The notes beneath the pieces were generated by a model. The model made no database searches and was not told where the DNA came from. It worked only from the letters and a program-made list of their open reading frames with translations. The translations under genes and the position numbers were made by a program. From NCBI GenBank assembly GCA_965204215.1, contig CBDBDZ010000005.1:1-64000 (forward strand): a stretch of 64,000 nt of DNA, given 5' to 3'. This DNA is from CBDBDZ01 sp965204215. GTDB lineage: Bacteria; Pseudomonadota; Gammaproteobacteria; Pseudomonadales; GM7GCV1. Below are positions 18,645 through 28,500 of the stretch, in pieces. The stretch's first letter is position 1. Every line of letters begins with the position of its first letter.

Positions 18645-20669
18645 ATGAAATTACACAGCTACGCTCAAGGCGAGTGGTATGAATCTTCGGCTAATGGCGT
18701 TATTCTAAACAGCGCAATCAGTGGCGAGGCAATCGCAGAAATATCAAGCGATGGTTTGGATTTTGCCGACATGGTCAAATACGCCCGCGAAGTAGGCGGC
18801 CCTGCCTTACAGAAATACACCTTTCACGAGCGAGCACTCATGCTCAAAGAACTTGCTGGCTATTTGATGCAACGCAAAGAAAGCTTTTATCAATGCTCTA
18901 AAGACACCGGCGCTACTCGAAGCGATTCATGGGTAGACATAGAAGGCGGCCTAGGCACCCTATTTGCATACTCGAGTAAAGCGCGCATTGAAATGCCCAA
19001 TAGCCGCGTTTATGTTGACGGGGATGTTGAGCGTTTATCACGCAATGGTAGCTTTTTGGGGCAACACATCTACACGCCAATTCAAGGCGTTGCGGTGCAT
19101 ATTAATGCCTATAACTTCCCTTGCTGGGGCATGTTAGAAAAACTCGCACCAGCACTGGTTGCTGGTGTGCCGTGCATCATTAAACCCGCCAGCCAAACCG
19201 CGTTCTTAACCGAGCTTATGGTTAAATCCATGGTTGAAGCCAATGTTCTACCGACTGGCGCAATACAACTCATTTGCGGCAGTACGGGCGATCTACTCAG
19301 CCAATTAAATTATCAAGATTTAGTCAGCTTTACAGGCTCTGCATCAACGGGTTTACAGCTCAAGAGAAACCGAAACATTAGCGCTCAAAACACACGATTT
19401 GTGATGGAGGCCGACTCACTTAACTGTTCAATCTTGGGCACAGATATAGAGCCCGGCTCTGTTGAGTTTGATTTGTACATTAAAGAAGTCGCCAACGAAA
19501 TGACGGTCAAAGCAGGTCAGAAATGCACCGCAATCCGACGCGCCATTGTGCCTGAAAACCGAATAGATGCCGTCGCTCAAGCCTTATCAGCACGATTAGC
19601 TAAAACCAAGATTGGTCACCCAGATAATGAAAATGTGCGCATGGGAGCTTTGGCAGGTGTCGAGCAACGTCAAGATGTGCGCGATAACATTGCGCGACTG
19701 TGCGAACACAACGAAATCGTATTTGGCGACATGAATCAGGTCGATGTCTTAGAAGCCGATTCAGTAAAAGGCGCGTTCATATCGCCAATATTATTAGCCG
19801 CTAGTCGAGCAAACGACAACTGCGTGCATGACATTGAAGCATTCGGTCCGGTGAGCACCTTGATTCCCTACACCGACAACCAAGACGCCATCAACATTGC
19901 CGCTCGCGGTAAAGGCAGTTTGGTTGGCTCACTAATAACCGCAGACAACACCATCGCTCGCGAGATTGTACTAGGCGCGGCGGCGCATCACGGGCGTATG
20001 CTAATTCTAAACGAAGAATGCGCTAAAGAATCCACCGGCCATGGCTCGCCACTGCCACAAATGATTCACGGTGGCCCAGGGCGTGCTGGTGGTGGTGAAG
20101 AATTAGGTGGAATACGCGGCGTGAAACATTATATGCAACGAACAGCAATTCAAGGTTCGCCAGACATGATTACTGCGGTAACAGGCACTTGGACTCCGGG
20201 TGGTTCACGCAATACTGACACCATTCACCCTTTTAAGAAACACTTTGAAGATATTGAAATTGGTGACACCGTGGTTACCGAAAAACGCACCATTACACTC
20301 GAAGACATTGAAGCCTTTGCCGAATTAACGGGTGATAAATTTTACGCCCATATGGATGATGAAGCAGCCGCAAGAAACCCGTTTTTTGATGGGCGCGTGG
20401 CGCACGGCTACTTATTAATTTCGGCGGCAGCTGGCCTATTTGTTTGGCCGGGCGAAGGCCCTGTTTACGCCAACACTGGACTGGAAAACTTATCTTTTCA
20501 AAAGCCAGTTAACCCCGGTGATGTGATTCAAGTGCAATTTACCTGCAAACAAAAGAAAAACCGACTCACCGATGTGTGGGGCGAAGTGCGCTGGGACACC
20601 ACCATTATCAATCAAGACGGTGATGTATGCGCCAACTACGATGTGTTAACAGGCGTCGCCAACCTATAG
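18645..20669 (+). CDS. paaZ: PaaZ bifunctional oxepin-CoA hydrolase / aldehyde dehydrogenase
   Basis: 674-aa bifunctional ring-opening enzyme (E. coli PaaZ is 681 aa). The N-terminal aldehyde dehydrogenase domain (about 1-520) has its catalytic Cys in VKAGQKCTAIRR. The C-terminal MaoC-type (R)-hydratase domain (about 535-674) carries LTGDKFYAHMDDEAA and GRVAHGYL, with the Asp/His pair. It hydrolyses oxepin-CoA and oxidises the resulting semialdehyde to 3-oxo-5,6-dehydrosuberyl-CoA, the PaaJ substrate. The ATG at 18645, 8 bases after paaY, is chosen because the conserved N-terminus begins there. Both halves look intact. Confidence 0.95.
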   Translation: MKLHSYAQGEWYESSANGVILNSAISGEAIAEISSDGLDFADMVKYAREVGGPALQKYTFHERALMLKELAGYLMQRKESFYQCSKDTGATRSDSWVDIEGGLGTLFAYSSKARIEMPNSRVYVDGDVERLSRNGSFLGQHIYTPIQGVAVHINAYNFPCWGMLEKLAPALVAGVPCIIKPASQTAFLTELMVKSMVEANVLPTGAIQLICGSTGDLLSQLNYQDLVSFTGSASTGLQLKRNRNISAQNTRFVMEADSLNCSILGTDIEPGSVEFDLYIKEVANEMTVKAGQKCTAIRRAIVPENRIDAVAQALSARLAKTKIGHPDNENVRMGALAGVEQRQDVRDNIARLCEHNEIVFGDMNQVDVLEADSVKGAFISPILLAASRANDNCVHDIEAFGPVSTLIPYTDNQDAINIAARGKGSLVGSLITADNTIAREIVLGAAAHHGRMLILNEECAKESTGHGSPLPQMIHGGPGRAGGGEELGGIRGVKHYMQRTAIQGSPDMITAVTGTWTPGGSRNTDTIHPFKKHFEDIEIGDTVVTEKRTITLEDIEAFAELTGDKFYAHMDDEAAARNPFFDGRVAHGYLLISAAAGLFVWPGEGPVYANTGLENLSFQKPVNPGDVIQVQFTCKQKKNRLTDVWGEVRWDTTIINQDGDVCANYDVLTGVANL

Positions 20670-20687
20670 CAAATCGTATAGCAAATC
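20665..20687. repeat. 11-bp tandem repeat across the paaZ stop
   Basis: TATAGCAAATC occurs at 20665-20675 and 20677-20687; the first copy contains the TAG stop of paaZ. Same pattern of short duplication at a stop codon as at 31291-31350 and 47823-47850. Confidence 0.85.
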
Positions 20688-20729
20688 ACTAACTTTAAAA
20701 ACTAACCCCTAGTCAAACGAGAACTTTTT

Positions 20730-21668
20730 ATGAGTGATCAAAATCAAGCACAATTTGAAGCGCATGTGAGCAAAGAAAATCGCATCGAACCACCTGATTG
20801 GATGCCCGAAAAATACCGTAAAACATTGATCCGACAAATGAGCCAACACGCCCATTCGGAAGTCATTGGCATGCAACCCGAAGGCACTTGGATCAGTAAG
20901 GCCCCTACCTTGCATCGCAAGATTGTACTGCTAGCGAAGGTTCAAGATGAAGGCGGTCATGGTTTGTATCTCTACAGCGCGGTCGAAACCTTAGGCGCTA
21001 CGCGTGAAGAAGTGATTGACGCTCTGCATCAAGGTCGCGCTAAATATGCATCAATTTTTAACTACCCTTCTCTGACTTGGGCTGATGTTGGTATGATTGG
21101 ATGGCTGGTGGATGGCGCGGCTATCGTTAATCAAATTTCTCTACAACGAACCTCATACGGTCCCTACGCGCGAGCAATGATCCGAATCTGTAAAGAAGAG
21201 AGCTTTCACCAACGCCAAGGCTACGAGAGCGTGATGATCCTAGCGCAAGGCAGTGCTGAACAAAAAGCCATGGCTCAAGATGCCCTAAATCGCTGGTGGT
21301 GGCCATCGTTAATGATGTTTGGCCCGCACGACGGCGAATCAGCGCACAGCGCGCAGTCGATGCAATGGAAAATCAAACGCAAAAGCAATGACGAGTTGCG
21401 CCAAGCATTTGTTGACCAAACAGTGCCACAAGCGGAATTTCTTGGGCTGACTATTCCTGATACAGATTTAAAATGGAATGAAGAGCGCGGCCATTATGAT
21501 TTTGGCGAGATTGATTGGGATGAATTTGCCCAAGTCATCAATGGCAATGGCTTTTGTAATCGAGATCGTATTGCTAACCACAAGCGAGCACACGAACAAG
21601 GCGCTTGGGTAAGAGATGCCATGCGCGCCTATGAGAAAAAACAACGAGCAAAAAAATTGGTGGCCTAA
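20730..21668 (+). CDS. paaA: phenylacetyl-CoA epoxidase subunit PaaA
   Basis: 312-aa catalytic di-iron subunit of the phenylacetyl-CoA 1,2-epoxidase complex PaaABCE. Di-iron ligand motifs are visible: KVQDEGGHGLYLY (Glu and His) and ICKEESFHQRQGYE. The substrate-pocket segment and the C-terminal RDAMRAYEKK end are typical, and the length is standard. It follows paaZ by 60 bp and leads the ABCDE block. Electrons come from PaaE. Confidence 0.97.
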   Translation: MSDQNQAQFEAHVSKENRIEPPDWMPEKYRKTLIRQMSQHAHSEVIGMQPEGTWISKAPTLHRKIVLLAKVQDEGGHGLYLYSAVETLGATREEVIDALHQGRAKYASIFNYPSLTWADVGMIGWLVDGAAIVNQISLQRTSYGPYARAMIRICKEESFHQRQGYESVMILAQGSAEQKAMAQDALNRWWWPSLMMFGPHDGESAHSAQSMQWKIKRKSNDELRQAFVDQTVPQAEFLGLTIPDTDLKWNEERGHYDFGEIDWDEFAQVINGNGFCNRDRIANHKRAHEQGAWVRDAMRAYEKKQRAKKLVA

Positions 21669-21690
21669 GCCAATGATGAGTGAAATTTAA

Positions 21691-21978
21691 ATGATGAAAG
21701 ACCTACTCCCATTATACGAAGTTTTTGTGCGCTCCAGCCGAGGCTTGGATCATAAACATGTTGGCAGTCTACACGCCCAAGACCCGCAACAAGCACTAGC
21801 GTATGCACGCGATTGTTACGCAAGACGTAGCGAAGGCGTCAGTCTTTGGGTGGTTAAGGCAAGTGACATTGTCGCCTCGCAAGAAGATGATGCAGAGTCT
21901 TTTTATGACCCAATGGATGACAAGCCCTATCGCCATGCAACTTATTATACGCTGCCAGACGCTGTCGATAATATGTAA
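21691..21978 (+). CDS. paaB: phenylacetyl-CoA epoxidase subunit PaaB
   Basis: 95-aa small bridging subunit of the epoxidase complex. Characteristic PLYEVFVRSSRGLDHKHVGS at the N-terminus, then the DPQQALAYARDCYARR and EGVSLWVVKA blocks. Two adjacent ATG codons could start the gene; the difference is one residue. Located 22 bp after paaA. Confidence 0.96.
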   Translation: MMKDLLPLYEVFVRSSRGLDHKHVGSLHAQDPQQALAYARDCYARRSEGVSLWVVKASDIVASQEDDAESFYDPMDDKPYRHATYYTLPDAVDNM

Positions 21979-22002
21979 GCAATCTCAGCACACAAAAACA
22001 CA

Positions 22003-22779
22003 ATGAGCAATACGCAAAAAATACTCGCCGAATATGTAATCGCGATGGCGGATGACAGCCTTATCTTAGGTCAACGTCTCGCTGAGTGGTGTAGCAACGC
22101 CCCCTTTTTAGAAGAAGACTTGGCATTGAGTAATGTCGCGCTGGATTTCTTAGGGCGCGCGCAAATGCTCTACGACTACACCGCCCAATTACAGAACTCA
22201 AAAAACTCAACAGAGCCTATCAGTGTAGACGACTTGGCATTTTTAAGAGATGCGCGAGAGTTTAAAAACACACTGCTGCACGAACTCCCCATTGGGGATT
22301 TCGCTCACACCATGGCACGTCAGTATTTACTCGACAGCTTTGGCATGCATTACATGCAAGCACTCACCCAATCAAGCGATCAAACCTTAGCCGCGATTGC
22401 TGAGAAAAGCATCAAAGAATCTCGTTATCACCTCAGACGTAGTTACGAGTGGATACTCCGTTTAGGCGATGGTACTGAAGAAAGCCATCAACGAATTCAA
22501 ACCGCTTTTGATCAATTGTGGGGCTACACAGCCGAACTATTTGAAATGAGCGATGCTGAAACAGCGCTAATCGAAGCGGGGATTTCCGTGAATAAAACAG
22601 CCTTTAAAGACAAGTGGTTAGCACAAGTGAGCGCAACTTTGAAAGAGGCTACACTCACACTGCCTGAAGATGATTGGCAAGTCAGTGGTGGCCGCCAAGG
22701 AATACACACTGAACACCTTGGCGAACTACTGGCTGAAATGCAGCATTTACAACGCGCCTACCCTGGTTTGCAATGGTAA
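22003..22779 (+). CDS. paaC: phenylacetyl-CoA epoxidase subunit PaaC
   Basis: 258-aa ferritin-fold structural subunit that pairs with PaaA but does not bind the di-iron centre. Recognised from the N-terminal ADDSLILGQRLAEWC, the ALDFLGRAQMLYDY segment and the C-terminal GGRQGIHTEHLGELLAEMQ. Length is normal. It starts 24 bp after paaB. Confidence 0.95.
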   Translation: MSNTQKILAEYVIAMADDSLILGQRLAEWCSNAPFLEEDLALSNVALDFLGRAQMLYDYTAQLQNSKNSTEPISVDDLAFLRDAREFKNTLLHELPIGDFAHTMARQYLLDSFGMHYMQALTQSSDQTLAAIAEKSIKESRYHLRRSYEWILRLGDGTEESHQRIQTAFDQLWGYTAELFEMSDAETALIEAGISVNKTAFKDKWLAQVSATLKEATLTLPEDDWQVSGGRQGIHTEHLGELLAEMQHLQRAYPGLQW

Positions 22780-22869
22780 GTACGGCTTATCGCTTTTCAC
22801 ACGTTGTTAAGCGCTCACTGGATACCTTTATTAATCAACAACAAATTAATAGCCTGCAAAAAATAGTTT

Positions 22870-23352
22870 ATGTTAGCCAACGTTACCCACATTGATTCTC
22901 AAGTAAAAGCCATTTGGACTCTACTTGAGCAGATACCCGACCCAGAAATCCCAGTGATTTCAATTCGGGAGCTGGGCATTTTGCGCGATGTGAAACGCCA
23001 AGGCGAATTAATCACCGTGGTGATCACTCCCACTTACTCTGGCTGCCCCGCGATGCGTGAAATCAAACAGGATATAAACACATTATTAAACCAAGCTGGC
23101 TATCAAAATGTGATTGTGCAAAGCCAGCTGTCACCTGCTTGGACTACTGACTGGATAAGTGCTGAGGGCGCACAAAAACTTGCGGACTACGGCATTGCTC
23201 CCCCACAAGCTGACAACAAAGGGACGGTTACATGCCCACAATGTGGGTCACTCAACACAACACTGATCAGCGAGTTTGGATCAACCGCATGCAAGGCTTT
23301 ACACAAGTGTAAAGATTGCCTAGAGCCATTTGACTACTTCAAGTGTATTTAA
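22870..23352 (+). CDS. paaD: PaaD (DUF59-type epoxidase maturation factor)
   Basis: 160-aa protein with an N-terminal DUF59/MIP18-like domain (IPDPEIPVISIRELGILRDV, then TPTYSGCPAM) and a C-terminal Cys-rich module with two CxxC pairs (CPQCG, CKDC) plus two more Cys. PaaD is needed for full epoxidase activity, probably by helping build the Fe or Fe-S centres, but is not part of the purified complex. The gap of 90 bp after paaC is the largest within this block. Confidence 0.94.
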   Translation: MLANVTHIDSQVKAIWTLLEQIPDPEIPVISIRELGILRDVKRQGELITVVITPTYSGCPAMREIKQDINTLLNQAGYQNVIVQSQLSPAWTTDWISAEGAQKLADYGIAPPQADNKGTVTCPQCGSLNTTLISEFGSTACKALHKCKDCLEPFDYFKCI

Positions 23353-23406
23353 TAATCAGCACCTCGAATACTGCAAACGTTCAGGTCAAAAAAACAAGAC
23401 TAACAG

Positions 23407-24510
23407 ATGAAATTTCACCCATTAAGCATTAGCAAGATACAAAACCAAACAGCCACAGCTGTCTCCATCAGTTTTACCGTGCCGAATGAACTCAAGCAGA
23501 ATTTTAAGTTCATACAAGGACAGTATTTAACACTGCGTACGAATTTATCAGCCAGCGAACAAGAACCGCCTGAAGAAGTTCGACGCTCTTACTCTATCTG
23601 CTCTGGCATTAATGACGAGGAATTACGAGTTGGTATCAAAGAAGTTGATGGCGGCCTATTTTCCACGTTTGCAAATCGAGACTTGAGCGTTGGTGACACA
23701 CTTGAAGTTGCTGAACCCGAAGGGAATTTTCACACACTGCTCGATTCAAACCAAGCCAAAAACTATCTGTGCATTTGCGCAGGCAGTGGTATTACCCCAA
23801 TACTGTCTATCATAAAATCGGTATTATCAACAGAACCTAATAGCCGCGTGACCCTGCTGTATGGCAACAGAAATTCCAATACGGTGATGTTCAAACAAGA
23901 GTTAAGCCATATTAAAAACCGCTATATGACACGCTTTCAGTGGTTGAATATTCTAAGCGCTGAAAAACAAGACGCCGAAGTGCTGTTTGGCCGACTGGAC
24001 AATCGAAAAGGCGGTGAGCTGCAAGCTAAAAAATTGATCGACATTTCGTCTACCGATGAATTCTTTTTATGTGGGCCGGAGTCAATGATCTCAGACGTAT
24101 CCAAAGGACTCAGAGCCAGTGGAGTTGATGAGAGTCACATTCATTATGAACTCTTTTTTAGCTCAGCTGAAGATGCACAAGTCGTTGTGCAAAAACACCA
24201 CGAGCGTGCCGAGAAATACGCAGGTCAACAAAGCGCAGTGTCAGTAAAAGTGAATGGTAGAACGATGTTGTTTGACCTAAGCAAGGATGGTGAAAACATC
24301 TTAGATGCAGCAATGCGTAACGGCGCCGATCTACCTTTTTCATGTAAAGGCGGTGTTTGTGCAACTTGCAAAGCAAAAGTAATCGATGGGCAAGTGGACA
24401 TGGACATTAACCATGCATTAAGCGCCCAAGAAATCGAAGATGGCATGGTACTCACCTGCCAAGCGCACCCAATAAGTGATGATTTAGTAATCGACTTTGA
24501 TCAAATTTAA
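23407..24510 (+). CDS. paaE: phenylacetyl-CoA epoxidase reductase PaaE
   Basis: 367-aa electron-transfer subunit passing electrons from NADPH through FAD and [2Fe-2S] to PaaA. The N-terminal ferredoxin-reductase domain has the FAD motif RRSYSICSG; the nucleotide-binding domain has CAGSGITPILSI. The C-terminal plant-type ferredoxin domain has cysteines in CKGGVCATCKAKV and LTCQAHP, giving the four cluster ligands. The gene ends 2 bp from the paaX stop on the opposite strand, so the two transcripts converge with no room for separate terminators. Confidence 0.96.
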   Translation: MKFHPLSISKIQNQTATAVSISFTVPNELKQNFKFIQGQYLTLRTNLSASEQEPPEEVRRSYSICSGINDEELRVGIKEVDGGLFSTFANRDLSVGDTLEVAEPEGNFHTLLDSNQAKNYLCICAGSGITPILSIIKSVLSTEPNSRVTLLYGNRNSNTVMFKQELSHIKNRYMTRFQWLNILSAEKQDAEVLFGRLDNRKGGELQAKKLIDISSTDEFFLCGPESMISDVSKGLRASGVDESHIHYELFFSSAEDAQVVVQKHHERAEKYAGQQSAVSVKVNGRTMLFDLSKDGENILDAAMRNGADLPFSCKGGVCATCKAKVIDGQVDMDINHALSAQEIEDGMVLTCQAHPISDDLVIDFDQI

Positions 24511-24512
24511 AT

Positions 24513-25496
24513 CTAGATCAAACTAAAACGACTTTGATAATCGCTCTTATTAAGTTGAGAGACGGATAGGTTTTCAGGGCGTCCAGCGTTTTTTTGTAAT
24601 CCAAGATACTCAATATTAGTCAGCTCAAATATCTGTTGATAGATTGCCCCACACAAATTAAACGCTGTGTCACCAGCCCAATCTGGCGGTAACAGTTCGG
24701 CAGGTAAGTGCGGATCTTTTAAGATAATGCGCCGAAACTCGTCTACCATTAACAAGCGAAGCGACAACAACTCTGTTGAACTACCTTTTAAACGCATTTC
24801 ACCTTTACTATTAAGTAATAACGAATAAGCACTGATAAATCTTTTGTAGCGAGCTTCAATGTCTGCCACTGGCATACATTGAGCGGCAAGCACACGATCA
24901 TCAATTGGCAACCCAAGCTGTCTATTGTGGATATTTTCGCAGGCCATGCAAATCACTTTGCCTTGAAGGTTCAATTGATTAATCAGCTCGCCCACCATGT
25001 TCGCGTTGGAACCAGGATACGCCCATACACCTTTAGACACGCTACCAAAACCAATCCAGTGCAACTGTTGAATAAATTTTTGTTTTATTTCAGCGTCGAT
25101 ATCACCTACCACCTTACCCAAAACCAGAAAAACCATAGTCCAAGAACCATCCCAAACGGGAGAATCTCGGTGATATATCAACTTCTCGGCTAAGGCTGTT
25201 TGCCTTTTAGCGTGCTCAGTAAGTCGGTAATAGCTCTTACGCCCTGAGCGAGTGGGCTGTAGCCACGCCTCTTCACGTAATCGAAACAAGCTCGTGCGCA
25301 CTAAGCGATCACTCATTCCCAAAGGCTCCATGGCTGCGCAAATAGTTTCAACCCACGTATAGCCATCATTGGGTATCACCACATCGCCAAAAAACGTGGA
25401 TACCAATGATTTGGCATGCGCTCGCCGACCTTCTAAGTGAGCGCTTAAAAACTCTCGCAGTGTGTGGGCTGATTGGTGGCTAGGGGATGGCGGCAT
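24513..25496 (-). CDS. paaX: PaaX transcriptional repressor of phenylacetate catabolism
   Basis: 327-aa PaaX-family repressor. The N-terminal winged helix-turn-helix (TICAAMEPLGMSDRLVRTSL, then LFRLREEAWLQPTRSGRKSYYRLTE-like wing) and the PaaX C-terminal domain (WDGSWTMVFLVLG, WAYPGSNANM) are recognisable. The family responds to phenylacetyl-CoA. Two candidate sites with the right TGATAC-N27-GTATCA architecture lie in this window: between paaF and paaY, and between the acylase fusion and the MFS transporter. It lies 91 bp downstream of the acylase fusion on the same strand, so acylase and repressor may share a transcript and give feedback. Confidence 0.93.
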   Translation of the reverse strand: MPPSPSHQSAHTLREFLSAHLEGRRAHAKSLVSTFFGDVVIPNDGYTWVETICAAMEPLGMSDRLVRTSLFRLREEAWLQPTRSGRKSYYRLTEHAKRQTALAEKLIYHRDSPVWDGSWTMVFLVLGKVVGDIDAEIKQKFIQQLHWIGFGSVSKGVWAYPGSNANMVGELINQLNLQGKVICMACENIHNRQLGLPIDDRVLAAQCMPVADIEARYKRFISAYSLLLNSKGEMRLKGSSTELLSLRLLMVDEFRRIILKDPHLPAELLPPDWAGDTAFNLCGAIYQQIFELTNIEYLGLQKNAGRPENLSVSQLNKSDYQSRFSLI

Positions 25497-25587
25497 AAAA
25501 GCAAGTGTAACCGATAAGCGGCAAGATTATTTCCAAGTCCACCGTTATTACTTCAAAAATCGTTAAAATATCTCTTGCTTAGAAAAA

Positions 25588-28500
25588 CTAGGTCTTGAAT
25601 AAGCTTTCAATTGCCTGAGCAATACTGAGCAACAGACGATCACTGTTGGCTGGCCCATCTAACATTAGACCAATAGGCATACCGTTCGAATCTTTACCAG
25701 ACGGAAGGGTGATACTCGGTAAACCAGCATTCGAGGTTGGATCCGTGTTGCGAATAAACGTTGTAAAGGTCGGCGATTGTTCGCCATTTAGACTCACAGT
25801 TTCATCGCTTGTTTCGATCGGCGTTGCCGTTAACGGTGTGGTCGGTAACACCAGAGCCGCAATATTATTGCTTTCAAACGTCTTCTTGTAGATGGCCAGT
25901 AGTTGTGGTCTAAACGTGTCCATCGCCTCACGGTAAGCGGTTTCAGGAACCGCTTGATCGCCCAGCTGGCTCATCACCGTGCCTTTCACATCTGGGCTTG
26001 CAATGGCATTCGCGACTTCGACTAAGCTCACACCAGTCAGGTTTTTCTTTAAGTACTGCGGCATCTCTTGTTTGAATTCGTATAAGGCAACGGCGAATCC
26101 AGCAGCATTATTGGCCGCTTCTATGCCAGGCATCTCCACATCGACCAACACAACTCCCGCCGCAGCCAGTTTAGCTAAGGCAGCATCCGTCACTGACGCA
26201 ACATCAGGCGACAAATTTTGATAAAAATATGCGCGCGGAACACCCAAACGCAAGCCGTTTAAATCAGCAGGGCTTAGCTGTTCATCACATTGTGTAATCA
26301 CGCAGTCTAATAATGCTACATTGCTGACGTTATTGGCAATCGGCCCAACAGTATCGCGTGTGCTTGAAATAGGCGTTACGCTCCAATCACCAGCAGGATA
26401 ACGACCTGCGCTGGGCCTAAAGCCGACCACGCCGTTCAACGCTGGCGGAATCCTAGTTGAACCACCGGTGTCTGTTCCCAAGCCCATCTTAACGATTCCT
26501 GCCGCCACCGCCACCGCCGTACCACCACTGCTACCGCCCGCTATTTTGGATGGATCATGAAAGTTACGAACCGCACCAAATGCGGCATTATTACTGGTAA
26601 TACCAAACGCCAGTTCATGCATATTAGCCTTACCCAACACAATCCCACCAGCATCAATAACACGCTGTACCGAAGGGTCGTTACTGTTTGGCACAAAGTC
26701 TTTAAGTGCGGGCGTGCCTGCCGAATTGGGCATGCCTGCAACATGAATATTATCTTTCACGACAATAGCCATACCATGCAATGCCCCCATTGTGTTTTTT
26801 TCATTGTCCGCAGCATTGGCCGCACTTAATGCTCGCTCAGCATCAACATGAATCATAGTCGCCAAATTATCAAACCTTTTAACCGCCTTTAAAGCGGCTT
26901 GAACAGTCGCTGAAACTTTACCAACAGAATTAGCAGAACTGGGTGTTTTACGCATATTTAAAATACCTGAATCAATTGATTCCGCACTCACCGACACGGC
27001 TTTAATTTGCTCAAAGGTGAACGGAATGGTTTTTAGTTGATACTCAGCATACAAGTTCATTTGATCGTTGGCGTTGGCTGAAGCAGAACCATCGGGAGCA
27101 ACAAACCCACTTTGCCCAGGTGGAATCACATCAAACGCCGTAAACGCGCCGTCTTTAGCAATAAAGAAATTGTTTTCACTGCCTCGGTTCATATACGCAG
27201 GCAAACTAATCTTGGCATCTGGTGATGCCTGCGGAACACCACGAAAATTAAACGGTGACCAGACCATAGGCGCTGGCGCTAGTGTCCAGCTAGATAACGC
27301 CGTTCCATGTTGCGCAACAAGCTGCTCAATAGTGTCGATAAATGTTTGCGCGAGCACAAGATTGGGGTCGACATCATTAAAAAAATCATACGCTATCGAA
27401 TCACTGCCCAATTGTTGCAGGTTACGCAATATCACTTTAACACCCACGCTCGATGGCATTGACGGCCCGAGTTTGTTACTGGGGTTATTCGTTGCCGAGA
27501 ACATTGAAAACTTTTCTTCTCCGATATCATCCAGCAACACAGCATTGAAGAGGTTTTTAGTCCAACTCTCAACAATCAATTCCTCAGCACCGTAAACACC
27601 AGACTGGTTGATTCGCCACTCGCCATTCCACTTGAGTAATGCTATTAACGCACTCCCAATAACGGAGTCAGCATCGGAGTTGGCTCTGGCATCAAGCGTT
27701 AACGTGTTCGCTGTCTTGTTCATTGCATCTTCTAGGTAAGGCAATAAAAATCGCGCTGACACATCGTCGTAGCTCACTTTTTCAGCAATTTCCCACACTT
27801 GGTCTGTGCTCAACACGTCTTTGGCATTCAGCTCATTGATAATATGCCAAGTTCGGTCAGCATGGCTCCAAGTTTGACCCCATAAATCACTGGCAATCCA
27901 GCCTTCTTCAGGTCGATTGTTCCAATTCACAATATAGCCTTGGTCAGGATTTCGCACTGTTGGGTTGTCGCTGTATGGCCGAAACCCCTGCCAGTCATTA
28001 TCGCCCGTACCTAATGCAGGCACGCGTGAGTCGTGACCTTGAGCGCGCAGCGGGTATCGGCCGCCGTGTGTGTAGCCTAGATTGCCGTCAACATCCATAT
28101 AATAAAAATTAATATTCGCAGCTACGCCACTTAAACGTTGCTGTACAGCGTCCATCGTTTTATCTTTAGCTAGGTTGATCCAAGCCATTAAAGTTTGAAC
28201 TTCAGCCCCTTCCCAAGCGCGAGCGCGAGCGTATGCAATGCCCTGCTCTGGGTGCATTTGCATGACCATGCCATGCACTGAACGCCTCGCTTTGATGGTA
28301 ACTGGACTCTCATCGCGCACCTGAATGACTTCGTTCCAACTCTCAAATGCTTTTATTTCACCATTGTGCTGATACTGCTCTGGCTGACCTTTGACTAACC
28401 GCTCTTGATAGACATCAACCTGATCACTCATGCCAGCGGTACTGCCCCAAGCGACATGACTGTTATGAGAAAAAAGCATGGTGGGCAAACCTAAAAGCGT